From Lacipirellula limnantheis (GTDB taxonomy: Bacteria > Planctomycetota > Planctomycetia > Pirellulales > Lacipirellulaceae), in NCBI RefSeq assembly GCF_007746075.1, contig NZ_CP036339.1, forward strand, positions 4,989,786 to 5,053,785: DNA of 64,000 nt, written 5' to 3'. Shown here one piece after another: positions 11,799 through 18,936 of the stretch (within the stretch, counting starts at the first letter, position 1; every line of letters starts with the position of its first letter). The translations under genes and the position numbers were made by a program. A model generated the notes under the pieces. The model did no database searches and had not been told where the DNA came from. It was given only the letters and a program-made list of their open reading frames with translations.

Positions 11799-12926
11799 CT
11801 AAATCGGGCCCTTTTTCTCCGCTCGCGACTTCCCTTTCAACTTACGCGAAGATTTCCTACTTGGCGAGTCTTCGTTCATGGCGGGGCGCGCGTCGCCGTT
11901 GCGGTTTTCCGCGAAGGGCGCCGCGCGAGCCATCCGCTTGGCAACCTGCTGGAGTTCGTCCCCCGCGAGTTCGCCGTCGCCGTTCGCATCGGCCTGCGCG
12001 AAGTTCTGCCGCAGTCGCGGCGGCGCTTCGCCCGCGCTGAGAGCGCTGTCACCGTTGCGATCGAAAAGGTTAAGTAGTTGCCGCTTGGCCTGTTTCACGG
12101 TAGCCGGTTTTGGTTGGTCGTTTTCGAACGCCGAAATCCGTGCCGCCATCTCCAAAAACTCTCGCTTGTTGAGCCGTTGGTCGTCGTTGCCGTCGCCGCG
12201 TCGGATCATTTGGTCAATGAGCTCGGCGAACGGGCCTTCGACTTCCTTGGCGACAATCTGCTGATCCCCATTGGCGTCCAGCCGAGTAAACAGTTTCTCC
12301 GCCTGCTTGGGATCGGCCAGCATTTCCCCCGGCTGCGGGTAGGCGTCCATCTGCTCCATCGGGGCCATGCTCGCTTCCGGTATCTCGCTCATTTCCGCGG
12401 CAACATCCAGCCCCATGCGCCGGGCGGCAAGATTCGCCACCGCCGTCAATTTGGGCGAGCCGCCCGCGATCTCCCGGCGATCGAGCCGACCGTTTTTGTC
12501 GTCGTCGGCCGCGGTGAGCATCTGTTGAAAAGCCCGCTGGTAGTCGGCCGGGATCTCTTCGGCGTCGAGCTGCTGGTCGCCGTTGGCGTCCATCCTCACC
12601 AGCAGCACGACGAGGGCGTCGGCGCCCGGCAACCGGCTGCCTTGCTTCTCGACGGTCGCCTTTTCCGCTCGGACTGGCAGCAACGCGGCGGCGAACTCAG
12701 CGGCGGAAAGATCCCCATCGCCGTCGCTGTCGCCGGTGCGAATGAGTCGCCTGAACAGGAGCCGCTGCTCGTTGCCAACTTCCTCCGCCGCCAGCCGCCC
12801 ATCGCTGTTGGCGTCGAGCTTGGCGAACAGCCCGGCGGCCTCGGGTTCGGCGGCGAGCGCCGTGCACGGCATTCCCGCGGCCAGGGCAGTAAGCAGCAGT
12901 GAAGTCTGAACCAGGATTCGGCGCAT
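11799..12926 (-). CDS. Secreted protein with eight EF-hand calcium loops
   Basis: A 375-residue exported protein. The ATG at 12926 gives a signal peptide (RRILVQTSLLLTALAAGMPCTALA). Eight EF-hand loops follow in four pairs: DANSDGRLAAEE, DSDGDGDLSAAE, DANGDQQLDAEE, DDDKNGRLDRRE, DANGDQQIVAKE, DGNDDQRLNKRE, DRNGDSALSAGE and DANGDGELAGDE. A linker rich in Met, Glu and Pro separates the first four from the last four, and the C-terminus is strongly basic (SRKSSRKLKGKSRAEKKG). Calcium binding in the periplasm or at the cell surface is a family inference. The protein may act as a calcium buffer or matrix component. No operon partner is evident. Confidence 0.88.
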   Translation of the reverse strand: MRRILVQTSLLLTALAAGMPCTALAAEPEAAGLFAKLDANSDGRLAAEEVGNEQRLLFRRLIRTGDSDGDGDLSAAEFAAALLPVRAEKATVEKQGSRLPGADALVVLLVRMDANGDQQLDAEEIPADYQRAFQQMLTAADDDKNGRLDRREIAGGSPKLTAVANLAARRMGLDVAAEMSEIPEASMAPMEQMDAYPQPGEMLADPKQAEKLFTRLDANGDQQIVAKEVEGPFAELIDQMIRRGDGNDDQRLNKREFLEMAARISAFENDQPKPATVKQAKRQLLNLFDRNGDSALSAGEAPPRLRQNFAQADANGDGELAGDELQQVAKRMARAAPFAENRNGDARPAMNEDSPSRKSSRKLKGKSRAEKKGPI

Positions 12927-13008
12927 TGTTCGATTCACAGGGCAGGGCAGGGGAGTGGCAGCTTCCATCTTATCAACCCCGCTGCCGCCCCACCGGTTTC
13001 GAAAGCCC

Positions 13009-13033
13009 AACGGGGTCGGGAGCCCTTTGACCA
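13009..13033. repeat. Half copy of the GGGGTCGG-family repeat
   Basis: AACGGGGTCGGGAGCCCTTT matches the left arm of the inverted repeat at 10036 with a few differences. It lies in the divergent region between the EF-hand gene and asd. Confidence 0.5.
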
Positions 13034-13081
13034 TGGGAAATCCGCCAGCGCGCTAGCAGTCCCTCACGGCTCGCGCGAACA

Positions 13082-13110
13082 TTGTTCGCCCCCCGCGGGT
13101 CGCCTATACT
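13082..13110 (+). promoter_or_regulatory. Candidate sigma-70-type promoter for asd
   Basis: TTGTTC (13082-13087) and TATACT (13105-13110) are separated by 17 bases, about 100 bases upstream of the asd start. This is judged by eye only. Confidence 0.4.
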
Positions 13111-13207
13111 GCGAAGTTTACTCCACCGGTCCAGGGCGAAGCGGTAGGCGGCCGCCCCGGTCCGAGCGTTCCAACGGTCGCCCCCGCGTGCTGGGAGATT
13201 TTTCGCC

Positions 13208-14221
13208 GTGTTCGAGACGATTGCCATCGTAGGCGCCACCGGCGCCGTCGGACGCATTATCCGTCAGCTTCTTGAGGAGCGCGAGTTCCCCTACCGGAAC
13301 ATTCGCTTTCTCGCCTCGAAACGCTCGGCCGGCACGAGCATCACGTTCAAAGGCGAAGACTTTCTCGTCGAAGAGATGACTCCTGACGTGTTCGAGGGCA
13401 TCGACCTCGCCATCGGCAGCACCCCCGACGAAACCGCTAAGGAGTTCTGTCCCTGGGCCGTCGAGCGCGGCTGCGTCGTCGTCGACGAGAGCGGCTACTG
13501 GCGGATGGAACCCAAGGTGCCGTTGGTGGTGCCCGAAGTGAACCCCGAAGCGATCGAAGGTCATCAAGGCCTCATCAGCAGCCCCAACTGTTCAACCACT
13601 CAGATGGTCGTGGCCATGAAGCCGCTCCACGACTTCGGCCGCATTCGCCGCGTCGTCGTCAGCACCTATCAGGCGACCAGCGGCGCCGGCGTGAAGGGGC
13701 AGGAAGATCTGAAGGCCGGGACGCGCGCGTTCCTCGCTGGCGAGGACTACCAGTATCAGGCCTTCAAACACCCCATCGCGTTCAACCTCGTGCCGCAGAT
13801 TGGGTCGCCGAAGCATCAGGGCTACACGAGCGAAGAAATGAAGATGGTTCACGAGACCCATAAGATCTTCGGCGACGACTCGATCCGAGTTTGCCCAACC
13901 TGCATCCGCGTGCCGGTCGACAACTGCCACAGCGAAAGCATCCTCGTCGAAACCGATAAGAAGATCACTGTCGCCCAAGCCCGCGAACTGTTCGCCGCGA
14001 CGCCGGGCATCAAAGTGGTCGACGATCTCGACAGCGGCAAGTACCCGATGCCGGCGCAATGCGACGGCGACGACGCCGTCTTCGTCGGCCGCATCCGCGA
14101 AGACCTCTCGAGCGACAACGGCCTCGCCTTCTGGTGCGTGAGCGACAACCTCCGCAAGGGCGCCGCGACGAACGCCGTGCAGATTGCGGAGCTGCTGGTG
14201 AAATCGCAGGCGGCGGTGTAA
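13208..14221 (+). CDS. asd: Aspartate-semialdehyde dehydrogenase
   Basis: A 337-residue NADP-dependent enzyme that reduces aspartyl phosphate to aspartate semialdehyde, the branch point to lysine/diaminopimelate, threonine and methionine. The start is GTG at 13208, immediately before the dinucleotide-binding motif IAIVGATGAVGR. The catalytic cysteine is Cys128 in SSPNCSTTQ. TYQATSGAGVKGQEDL and the RVPVDNCHSESILVE segment of the substrate pocket are conserved. The length is normal for the family. It is followed by a long inverted repeat and truA on the same strand. Confidence 0.97.
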   Translation: MFETIAIVGATGAVGRIIRQLLEEREFPYRNIRFLASKRSAGTSITFKGEDFLVEEMTPDVFEGIDLAIGSTPDETAKEFCPWAVERGCVVVDESGYWRMEPKVPLVVPEVNPEAIEGHQGLISSPNCSTTQMVVAMKPLHDFGRIRRVVVSTYQATSGAGVKGQEDLKAGTRAFLAGEDYQYQAFKHPIAFNLVPQIGSPKHQGYTSEEMKMVHETHKIFGDDSIRVCPTCIRVPVDNCHSESILVETDKKITVAQARELFAATPGIKVVDDLDSGKYPMPAQCDGDDAVFVGRIREDLSSDNGLAFWCVSDNLRKGAATNAVQIAELLVKSQAAV

Positions 14222-14224
14222 GGA

Positions 14225-14312
14225 GAATGACGAAGCACGAATGACGAATGTCGAATGAGCTCAAATTGGTCCATTCGTCATTCGTCATTCGGTAATTCGT
14301 CATTTGGTCATT
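14225..14312. repeat. Inverted repeat of the GAATGACGAA family between asd and truA
   Basis: The left half repeats GAATGACGAA / CGAATGACGAATG-type words and the right half their reverse complements (CATTCGTCATTCGTCATTCG), around a short centre near 14262. It fills the entire asd-truA gap and ends in the TTG that appears to start truA. Confidence 0.85.
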
Positions 14313-15135
14313 GCCTAGTTTTAAGATCACGCTCGCCTACGACGGCGCTGCTTTCTCCGGCTGGCAGGCGCAGCCTGGCCGGCGGACGGTGCAGGGTGAA
14401 CTTGAACGGGCGTGGCTGGAGATTACCGGCGAGACGGTTCGCCTGAACGCCGCCGGCCGCACTGACGCCGGCGTTCATGCGGCAGGGCAGGTCGTGAGCG
14501 TCGAGTCGACGACTACCATCCCGCCGGAGTCCCTCGTTCCCGCGCTCAACTCAAAGCTTCCCGAAGACGCCGCGGTGCAGCTTGTCGAATGCGTTGCCGA
14601 CGGCTTCCACGCGACGCACGACGCGAAGTTTAAACGTTATCGCTACACGATCTACAACGACGCGCGGCGGCCCGTCTTCTGCCGCAACTACGCGTGGCAT
14701 ATTCCCACGCCGCTCGACGTCGTCTCCATGCAGGTCGGCGGCGCCCACATGGTCGGCACGCACGACTTCGCCAGCTTTCAATCGGTCGGTTCCGAACGCG
14801 ATTCAACCGTCCGCACCATCTTCGCCGTCGACATCCTGTCTCCTGCAGCCCCGGGCTCCGCCCGGGGGTCGGCTCGCCCGCCGACGACGCTTGGCCCCAA
14901 CGACCTGCGCAACGCCCCCCGGGCGGAGCCTGGGGCTGCAATCATCACCATCGACGTCGAAGGCGACGGGTTCCTCTACAATATGGTCCGCACCATTGCC
15001 GGCACGCTGGTGGAAGTCGGCCGCGGCAAGCGGCCGCCCGAATGGGTCGCCGAAGTCATCGCCGCCAAGGACCGCTGCGCTGCCGGCCAAACGGCTCCGC
15101 CTCACGGCCTCTGCTTGCAGTGGGTCGCGTACTAG
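14311..15135 (+). CDS. truA: tRNA pseudouridine(38-40) synthase with an in-frame repeat-encoded insertion
   Basis: A 274-residue enzyme that isomerises uridines 38-40 in the tRNA anticodon arm. The catalytic Asp52 lies in GRTDAGVHA. KITLAYDGAAFSGWQAQP, FHATHDAKFKRYRY, GTHDFASFQS and GDGFLYNMVRTIAGTLVEVG are typical. TTG at 14311 is the only start that keeps the N-terminal beta-strand. It falls at the edge of an inverted repeat, and no clear ribosome-binding site is visible. Residues about 177-210 (rich in Pro, Ala, Arg and Gly) are absent from ordinary TruA and are encoded by a 97-bp inverted repeat at 14844-14940. The insertion sits between FAVDILS and IITIDVEGDG, a surface loop, so the enzyme is probably functional. 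The stop codon TAG is itself part of a TAGCCGCGG repeat. Confidence 0.95.
   Translation: MPSFKITLAYDGAAFSGWQAQPGRRTVQGELERAWLEITGETVRLNAAGRTDAGVHAAGQVVSVESTTTIPPESLVPALNSKLPEDAAVQLVECVADGFHATHDAKFKRYRYTIYNDARRPVFCRNYAWHIPTPLDVVSMQVGGAHMVGTHDFASFQSVGSERDSTVRTIFAVDILSPAAPGSARGSARPPTTLGPNDLRNAPRAEPGAAIITIDVEGDGFLYNMVRTIAGTLVEVGRGKRPPEWVAEVIAAKDRCAAGQTAPPHGLCLQWVAY
14844..14940. repeat. Long inverted repeat inserted in frame inside truA
   Basis: Arms of about 25 bp (from 14844, and up to 14940) are reverse complements with a single mismatch. The left arm contains AGCCCCGGGCTCCGCCCGGG. The spacer is about 46 bases. A free-standing element with the same arms lies at 61902-61986. Confidence 0.92.
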
Positions 15136-15150
15136 CCGCGGGTCAAGAAA
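15133..15150. repeat. Partial TAGCCGCGG-family repeat supplying the truA stop codon
   Basis: TAGCCGCGGGTCAAGAAAGC starts with the truA stop codon and keeps only the left half of the palindrome seen intact at 31724. Confidence 0.6.
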
Positions 15151-15293
15151 GCCAGGGCAGGGGGGCGGCGCGGGGAGAAAGCTCGACCTCCGCCCATATT
15201 TCGCCATCCGGCGGTAACGGTTAAACTGATTATTCACCGTCGGCTGCAGTTGCGACCGGCTTGCCCAGTTCCGTCTCGATCCCAGCCGTCGCC

Positions 15294-16178
15294 ATGTCAG
15301 CCGGTCGCGAATTCGTCGGTAACTACCGGATGTTTCATCTCATCCGCGCCGGCGCCATGTTCGAAATTTGGGCCGTCCGCCCGATGGCGGAGACGACCGC
15401 GTACGCCATGAAATGGCTGCCGCCCGGTTCTCGCTACGACCGATCGACCGTCGCCCAGCTGAAGCATGAATACGACGTCGGCAAGGCGCTCGATCACCCG
15501 TCGATCATCAAGACCTACGACTACGGCGACAGCAAAAAGGACGGCGCCTACGTCGTGATGGAACTCTTCAAGACGCCGAACTTGAAACAACAGATTCACG
15601 ATCAGCTCGACAGCCTCCACTGGCGGCTCGACACCATCCTCATGGAATGCGCTCAGGCTCTGGAGCACATGCACCGGCGGGGTTGGGTCCATCGCGATAT
15701 CAAGCCGGATAATTTTCTCGTCGACGAGAACAACCACATCCGGCTAATCGACTTCACGCTGACGATGAAGATCAAGACCGGCATTGGCAAGATGTTCGGC
15801 GGCAAGATGCCGGTCGCCGGCACCCACAGCTACATGCCGCCCGAACAGATCCGTGGCCAAGCGTGCGACGCCCGCGCCGACATCTACAGCTTTGGCTGCA
15901 TGGTCTATGAACTGATCACCGGAAAGCTGCCGTTTACCGCGACCAGCCCGGCGGAACTGTTGAACAAGCATCTCAAGCTGAAACCGCCGTCGGTGCAAAT
16001 GCTCAACCGCAACGTCCACAATGACTTCGCGAACCTAGTCGGCCGCATGCTGGCCAAAGAACCGAAGGATCGCCCCGAATCGCTGATGGAATTCATGCGC
16101 GAACTCAAAGCAGGCCGCGTCTTCCAAATCAAACCCAAAAAGCCGCTTCCGAAGGTTGAAGAACCTAAAGACGATTAA
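15294..16178 (+). CDS. Serine/threonine protein kinase (single-domain) with altered DFG and glycine-loop motifs
   Basis: A 294-residue Hanks-type kinase consisting of the catalytic domain alone, with no membrane segment. The ATG at 15294 is preferred to the upstream TTG at 15261. The conserved residues are Lys40 (YAMKWLP), Glu59 of helix C, HRD at 133-135 in HRDIKPDNF, Asn140, and the activation-segment AGTHSYMPPEQ. The metal-binding DFG is DFT (LIDFTLTMK) and the glycine loop reads LIRAGAMFEIWAV with only one normal glycine, so ATP binding may be atypical. DIYSFGCMVYELITGKLPF is normal. Substrates are unknown. The neighbours truA and accA give no clue to its pathway. Confidence 0.9.
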   Translation: MSAGREFVGNYRMFHLIRAGAMFEIWAVRPMAETTAYAMKWLPPGSRYDRSTVAQLKHEYDVGKALDHPSIIKTYDYGDSKKDGAYVVMELFKTPNLKQQIHDQLDSLHWRLDTILMECAQALEHMHRRGWVHRDIKPDNFLVDENNHIRLIDFTLTMKIKTGIGKMFGGKMPVAGTHSYMPPEQIRGQACDARADIYSFGCMVYELITGKLPFTATSPAELLNKHLKLKPPSVQMLNRNVHNDFANLVGRMLAKEPKDRPESLMEFMRELKAGRVFQIKPKKPLPKVEEPKDD

Positions 16179-16360
16179 CCACGAAACACACGAAAAAAGA
16201 CGAGAAGAAGAAAGAATCTGCAACCGCCGATGAACGCGGATAAACGCAAATAAGGATTGATTGGATAAGATTTTCCCCAAATTCGAATCTGCGTTCATTA
16301 GCGTTCATCTGCGGTTACTCAACTGTCTTCTTTTCGTTCCTTTCGTGTGTTTCGTGGTTT
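16177..16360. repeat. Nested composite of two inverted-repeat families
   Basis: The outer arms are AACCACGAAACACACGAAA (from 16177) and TTTCGTGTGTTTCGTGGTTT (16341-16360). Nested inside is a second pair: the left arm 16222-16251 contains CCGATGAACGCGGATAAACG and the right arm 16287-16316 contains GCGTTCATTAGCGTTCATCT. Together they fill the whole kinase-accA gap. The outer element begins at the kinase stop codon. Confidence 0.9.
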
Positions 16361-16378
16361 AAAAGAGAACCTTAAAAT

Positions 16379-17356
16379 ATGGCCACCACCTTCCAACTCC
16401 CGTTCGAACAACCGATCCACGAAATCGAAGCCCAGATCCGCGACCTCGAAAGCGCTGATCCGAAGAACGGCGACGCACGCGAACAGATTCGCGAGCTGCG
16501 CAAGCAACTCAACGAAACGATGCGGTCGATCTATAAGAATCTCGACCCTTGGGAAACCGTTCGCGTCGCACGCCATCCCGAACGACCGATGTTCACGGAC
16601 TACGTCGACCTCGTGTTCGACGAATTCGTGGAGCTCCATGGCGACAAGTTCTTCGGCGACGACCGCGCACTGCGCACCGGCTTCGCGAAGCTCGACGAGT
16701 TCAAGGTGATGCTCGTCGGCCATCAAAAAGGCAAAACGCTCAAAGAGCGAAACGAGTGTTACTTCGGCTGCGCCCATCCCGAAGGCTACCGCAAGGCGAT
16801 GGAGAAGATGGAGCTCGCCGCCAAATACGGCCTGCCGATCATCGCGATGATCGATACGCCCGGGGCTTATCCCGGCATCGGCGCCGAGGAACGCGGCCAA
16901 GCTCAAGTGATTGCCGAAAGCATGCTCGCGATGTCGCGGCTGCCGACGCCGATCATCTGCCTGGTCATCGGCGAAGGCGGCTCTGGCGGCGCGCTCGGCA
17001 TTGGCGTCGGCGATCGCGTCGCCGTGCTGGAGAATGCGTACTACTCGGTCATCAGCCCCGAAGGCTGCGCCGGCATTCTCTGGAAGAGCCACGACTACGC
17101 TCCTCAGGCCGCCCGCGCTCTGAAGATCACCTCCAAACATCTGCTCGAGATGGGCGTGGTCGATGACGTCGTCGAGGAACCCCTCGGCGGCGCCCACCGC
17201 GACCATTACCAGATGGCCGCCAAGCTCAAGCAGTATCTCACCAAGACGCTGCGCGAACTTCAGAAGTTGCCGACCGCCGAACTGCTAAATCAGCGTTACG
17301 ATAAGTTCCGCAAGATCGGCCCGTATCTGGAAAACGGCGTCGCGTCGGTGAACTGA
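16379..17356 (+). CDS. accA: Acetyl-CoA carboxylase carboxyltransferase subunit alpha
   Basis: A 325-residue subunit that, with AccD, transfers CO2 from carboxybiotin to acetyl-CoA in the first step of fatty acid synthesis. The N-terminal coiled coil (residues 1-60, FEQPIHEIEAQIRDLE...) and the carboxyltransferase core are both present. The core shows RPMFTDYVDLVFDEFVELHGD, GHQKGKTLKERNECYFG, IAMIDTPGAYPGIGAEERGQ and IGEGGSGGALGIGVGDRV. ISPEGCAGILWK is the oxyanion segment. The start at 16379 is the first ATG after the repeat block. The gene has no accD neighbour. Confidence 0.97.
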   Translation: MATTFQLPFEQPIHEIEAQIRDLESADPKNGDAREQIRELRKQLNETMRSIYKNLDPWETVRVARHPERPMFTDYVDLVFDEFVELHGDKFFGDDRALRTGFAKLDEFKVMLVGHQKGKTLKERNECYFGCAHPEGYRKAMEKMELAAKYGLPIIAMIDTPGAYPGIGAEERGQAQVIAESMLAMSRLPTPIICLVIGEGGSGGALGIGVGDRVAVLENAYYSVISPEGCAGILWKSHDYAPQAARALKITSKHLLEMGVVDDVVEEPLGGAHRDHYQMAAKLKQYLTKTLRELQKLPTAELLNQRYDKFRKIGPYLENGVASVN

Positions 17357-17843
17357 TGTTGGGCCGTGAGAATTGAACATCGCTCGCCGGCAATCGCTCG
17401 CTCTGCGGAGCGAAGTTCAACTCCACCGAACGCCCGAAGTTCAACCGCCGGCCGCCCGAAATCAAAGCCAGCGGCTCCGCTGTTGGAAGAATCATCTGCG
17501 GGCAAACTACCGTTGCGTCGACCGCCGGAGCCGGTGGCTTTGATGCGTTTGCTCTTGCAGCTGAAAGTGCAGGGACGGGAGGCCAAAGGCCGCTGGAGCC
17601 GCCAGCTTTCCGCCTACCAGCAACGTCCGATAATCGTTGTTATGTTCGTTTCCGGGGCGTTTTAGGCCTGAAAACGAGGCCCTTCGCCTAAACGACAACG
17701 TCGTCAGCTAACGGGTTGACGCTGCCACGAACAACGCATCGCGAAGGCCCTTCAGCAGCGACCGTCGCTGCGAATTCGAGTGAGATATTCGGCCTCCCCT
17801 GCCGCGATCGAAACCGCCGCGGGCGCAGCTATCTGGCTGGTCG
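17357..17843. other. Gene-poor interval between accA and the CvpA-like gene
   Basis: Only weak open frames rich in Arg, Ser and Pro occur here, without initiation signals, and none looks like a gene. An imperfect inverted repeat lies at 17461-17544 (arms about 24 bp, left arm AAAGCCAGCGGCTCCGCTG). A CCTCCCCTGCC motif lies at 17793. Nothing else was recognised. Confidence 0.6.
17461..17544. repeat. Imperfect inverted repeat, AGCCACCGGCTCCGGCGG family
   Basis: The left arm 17461-17486 and right arm 17519-17544 (CGCCGGAGCCGGTGGCTTTG) pair over about 24 bp with a few mismatches and a 32-base spacer. Confidence 0.65.
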
Positions 17844-18554
17844 CTACTGTCGTTCGCCGCCGGTCGAGATCGGCCATGCCGGCGCATTCGGCGCCGTCGC
17901 TGGCGGGGCGTTGTTCGTCGCCGCAGGCCACGCGATGTTGCCGGCGGCCGGCCAGCCCCCTGCCCCGGCGGCCCCCCCTGCCTGTTCGCTCCAGAGCTTC
18001 TGGAGGTCTTGAAGATCCTGCTGCGGATTCGGCTGATAGCTGGGGTCGAGTCGTTCGTTGATCTTCTGAATGTACGGCCCAATGACTCCCTTGATCTCGG
18101 GCGGCGCCACCGCGTCGGCCTTGTCGAGCACCTGGACGATGTAATGCCCGCTCCGCGACGCGAGGATCTTGTCGCGCTGCGCCTGGCCGAGCAGCGAGAC
18201 GGCGAAGAATGTGATCGCGATGCAGATCAGCACCCCTTTGGCGAACCCGACCAAGGCGCCCATCTGACGGTCGAACTCTTTGAGCTTCACGCCGTCGATC
18301 ACGCCCGCCACGACGCGAAACAACATCCAAATCGCCAGCGAGCTGCCGGCGTAAATGATCAACATGGCCGCGAACTTGTTGAACGGCGCATGGTCGCTCA
18401 CCATCGGCGCCAACTTATCGGCGAACTTCAGCGCCGCGAAGTAGCTCACCACCAGCGACGCCAGCGACGCGACTTGCCATGCCAATCCCTTCCAAAATCC
18501 AAAGATCGTGGCGACGACCAAGACTGCTAGCATCACGAGATCGTAATTCTGCAT
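17844..18554 (-). CDS. CvpA-family membrane protein
   Basis: A 236-residue protein with four N-terminal membrane helices of CvpA type (MQNYDLVMLAVLVVATIFGFWKG, LASLVVSYFAALKF, FAAMLIIYAGSSLAIWMLFRVV, GVLICIAITFFAVSLL). The charged KLKEFDRQMGALVGFAKG loop between helices three and four is the family signature. Residues 135-190 are predicted to be a periplasmic or cytoplasmic helical segment (SGHYIVQVLDKADAV...), and the last 50 are low-complexity Ala/Pro/Gly. CvpA proteins are linked to colicin V export and envelope homeostasis in other bacteria; the role here is unknown. The gene stands alone. Confidence 0.85.
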   Translation of the reverse strand: MQNYDLVMLAVLVVATIFGFWKGLAWQVASLASLVVSYFAALKFADKLAPMVSDHAPFNKFAAMLIIYAGSSLAIWMLFRVVAGVIDGVKLKEFDRQMGALVGFAKGVLICIAITFFAVSLLGQAQRDKILASRSGHYIVQVLDKADAVAPPEIKGVIGPYIQKINERLDPSYQPNPQQDLQDLQKLWSEQAGGAAGAGGWPAAGNIAWPAATNNAPPATAPNAPAWPISTGGERQ

Positions 18555-18648
18555 GGTGCACCCGTGGCGGGCGAAGGAGGCGGGAGGTTGCGGGACGGCG
18601 AAGTATATCGACGGCGGGCAGGGGGGCGAAGGGCAGTTGTGCTAGCAG

Positions 18649-18682
18649 TAGCCGCGGGTCGACGAACCGTCGGTGCTGGTTA
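18649..18682. repeat. TAGCCGCGG-family palindrome copy
   Basis: TAGCCGCGGGTCGACGAACC followed by GTCGGTGC, a diverged copy of the element at 31724. It lies upstream of the CvpA-like gene, immediately left of the repeat at 18688. Confidence 0.7.
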
Positions 18683-18687
18683 GCGAA

Positions 18688-18849
18688 AAGGCAACCACGA
18701 AAACGCAAAGGCGCGAAGGACGCGCGATGAATGCACTGAGAAAGTAAGGGGGACAAGACGAACGAACTTCATGGCCAGCTAGCTCTGCCAGCTGCCATTT
18801 AGTTCCACCTTCACTCGGTGCGTTCTTTGTCCCTTCGCGTCTTGGCGGT
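18688..18849. repeat. Inverted repeat, CCACGAAAACGCAAAGGCGC family
   Basis: The left arm 18688-18724 contains ACCACGAAAACGCAAAGGCG and the right arm 18818-18849 contains CTTTGTCCCTTCGCGTCTTG. The roughly 90-base spacer contains the small palindrome AGCTAGCTCTGCCAGCT. It occupies most of the gap before the gene at 18937. Confidence 0.75.
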
Positions 18850-18936
18850 CAGGCCGCCAAACTCTCCCTCCAGCAATTCGCTTTCTTTTGGCTACTCTTG
18901 GCGAATTCCCGCAAATTTGCGACAGTTCCGCCCCCT

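Noticed and set aside
17366..17665. 99-codon frame on the plus strand
   Set aside because: It is Ser/Arg/Pro-rich with no ribosome-binding site or motif, and it crosses an inverted repeat.
17752..18330. 192-codon minus-strand frame over the CvpA-like gene
   Set aside because: It is an alternative frame of the CvpA-like gene, which has clear membrane helices and the family loop.
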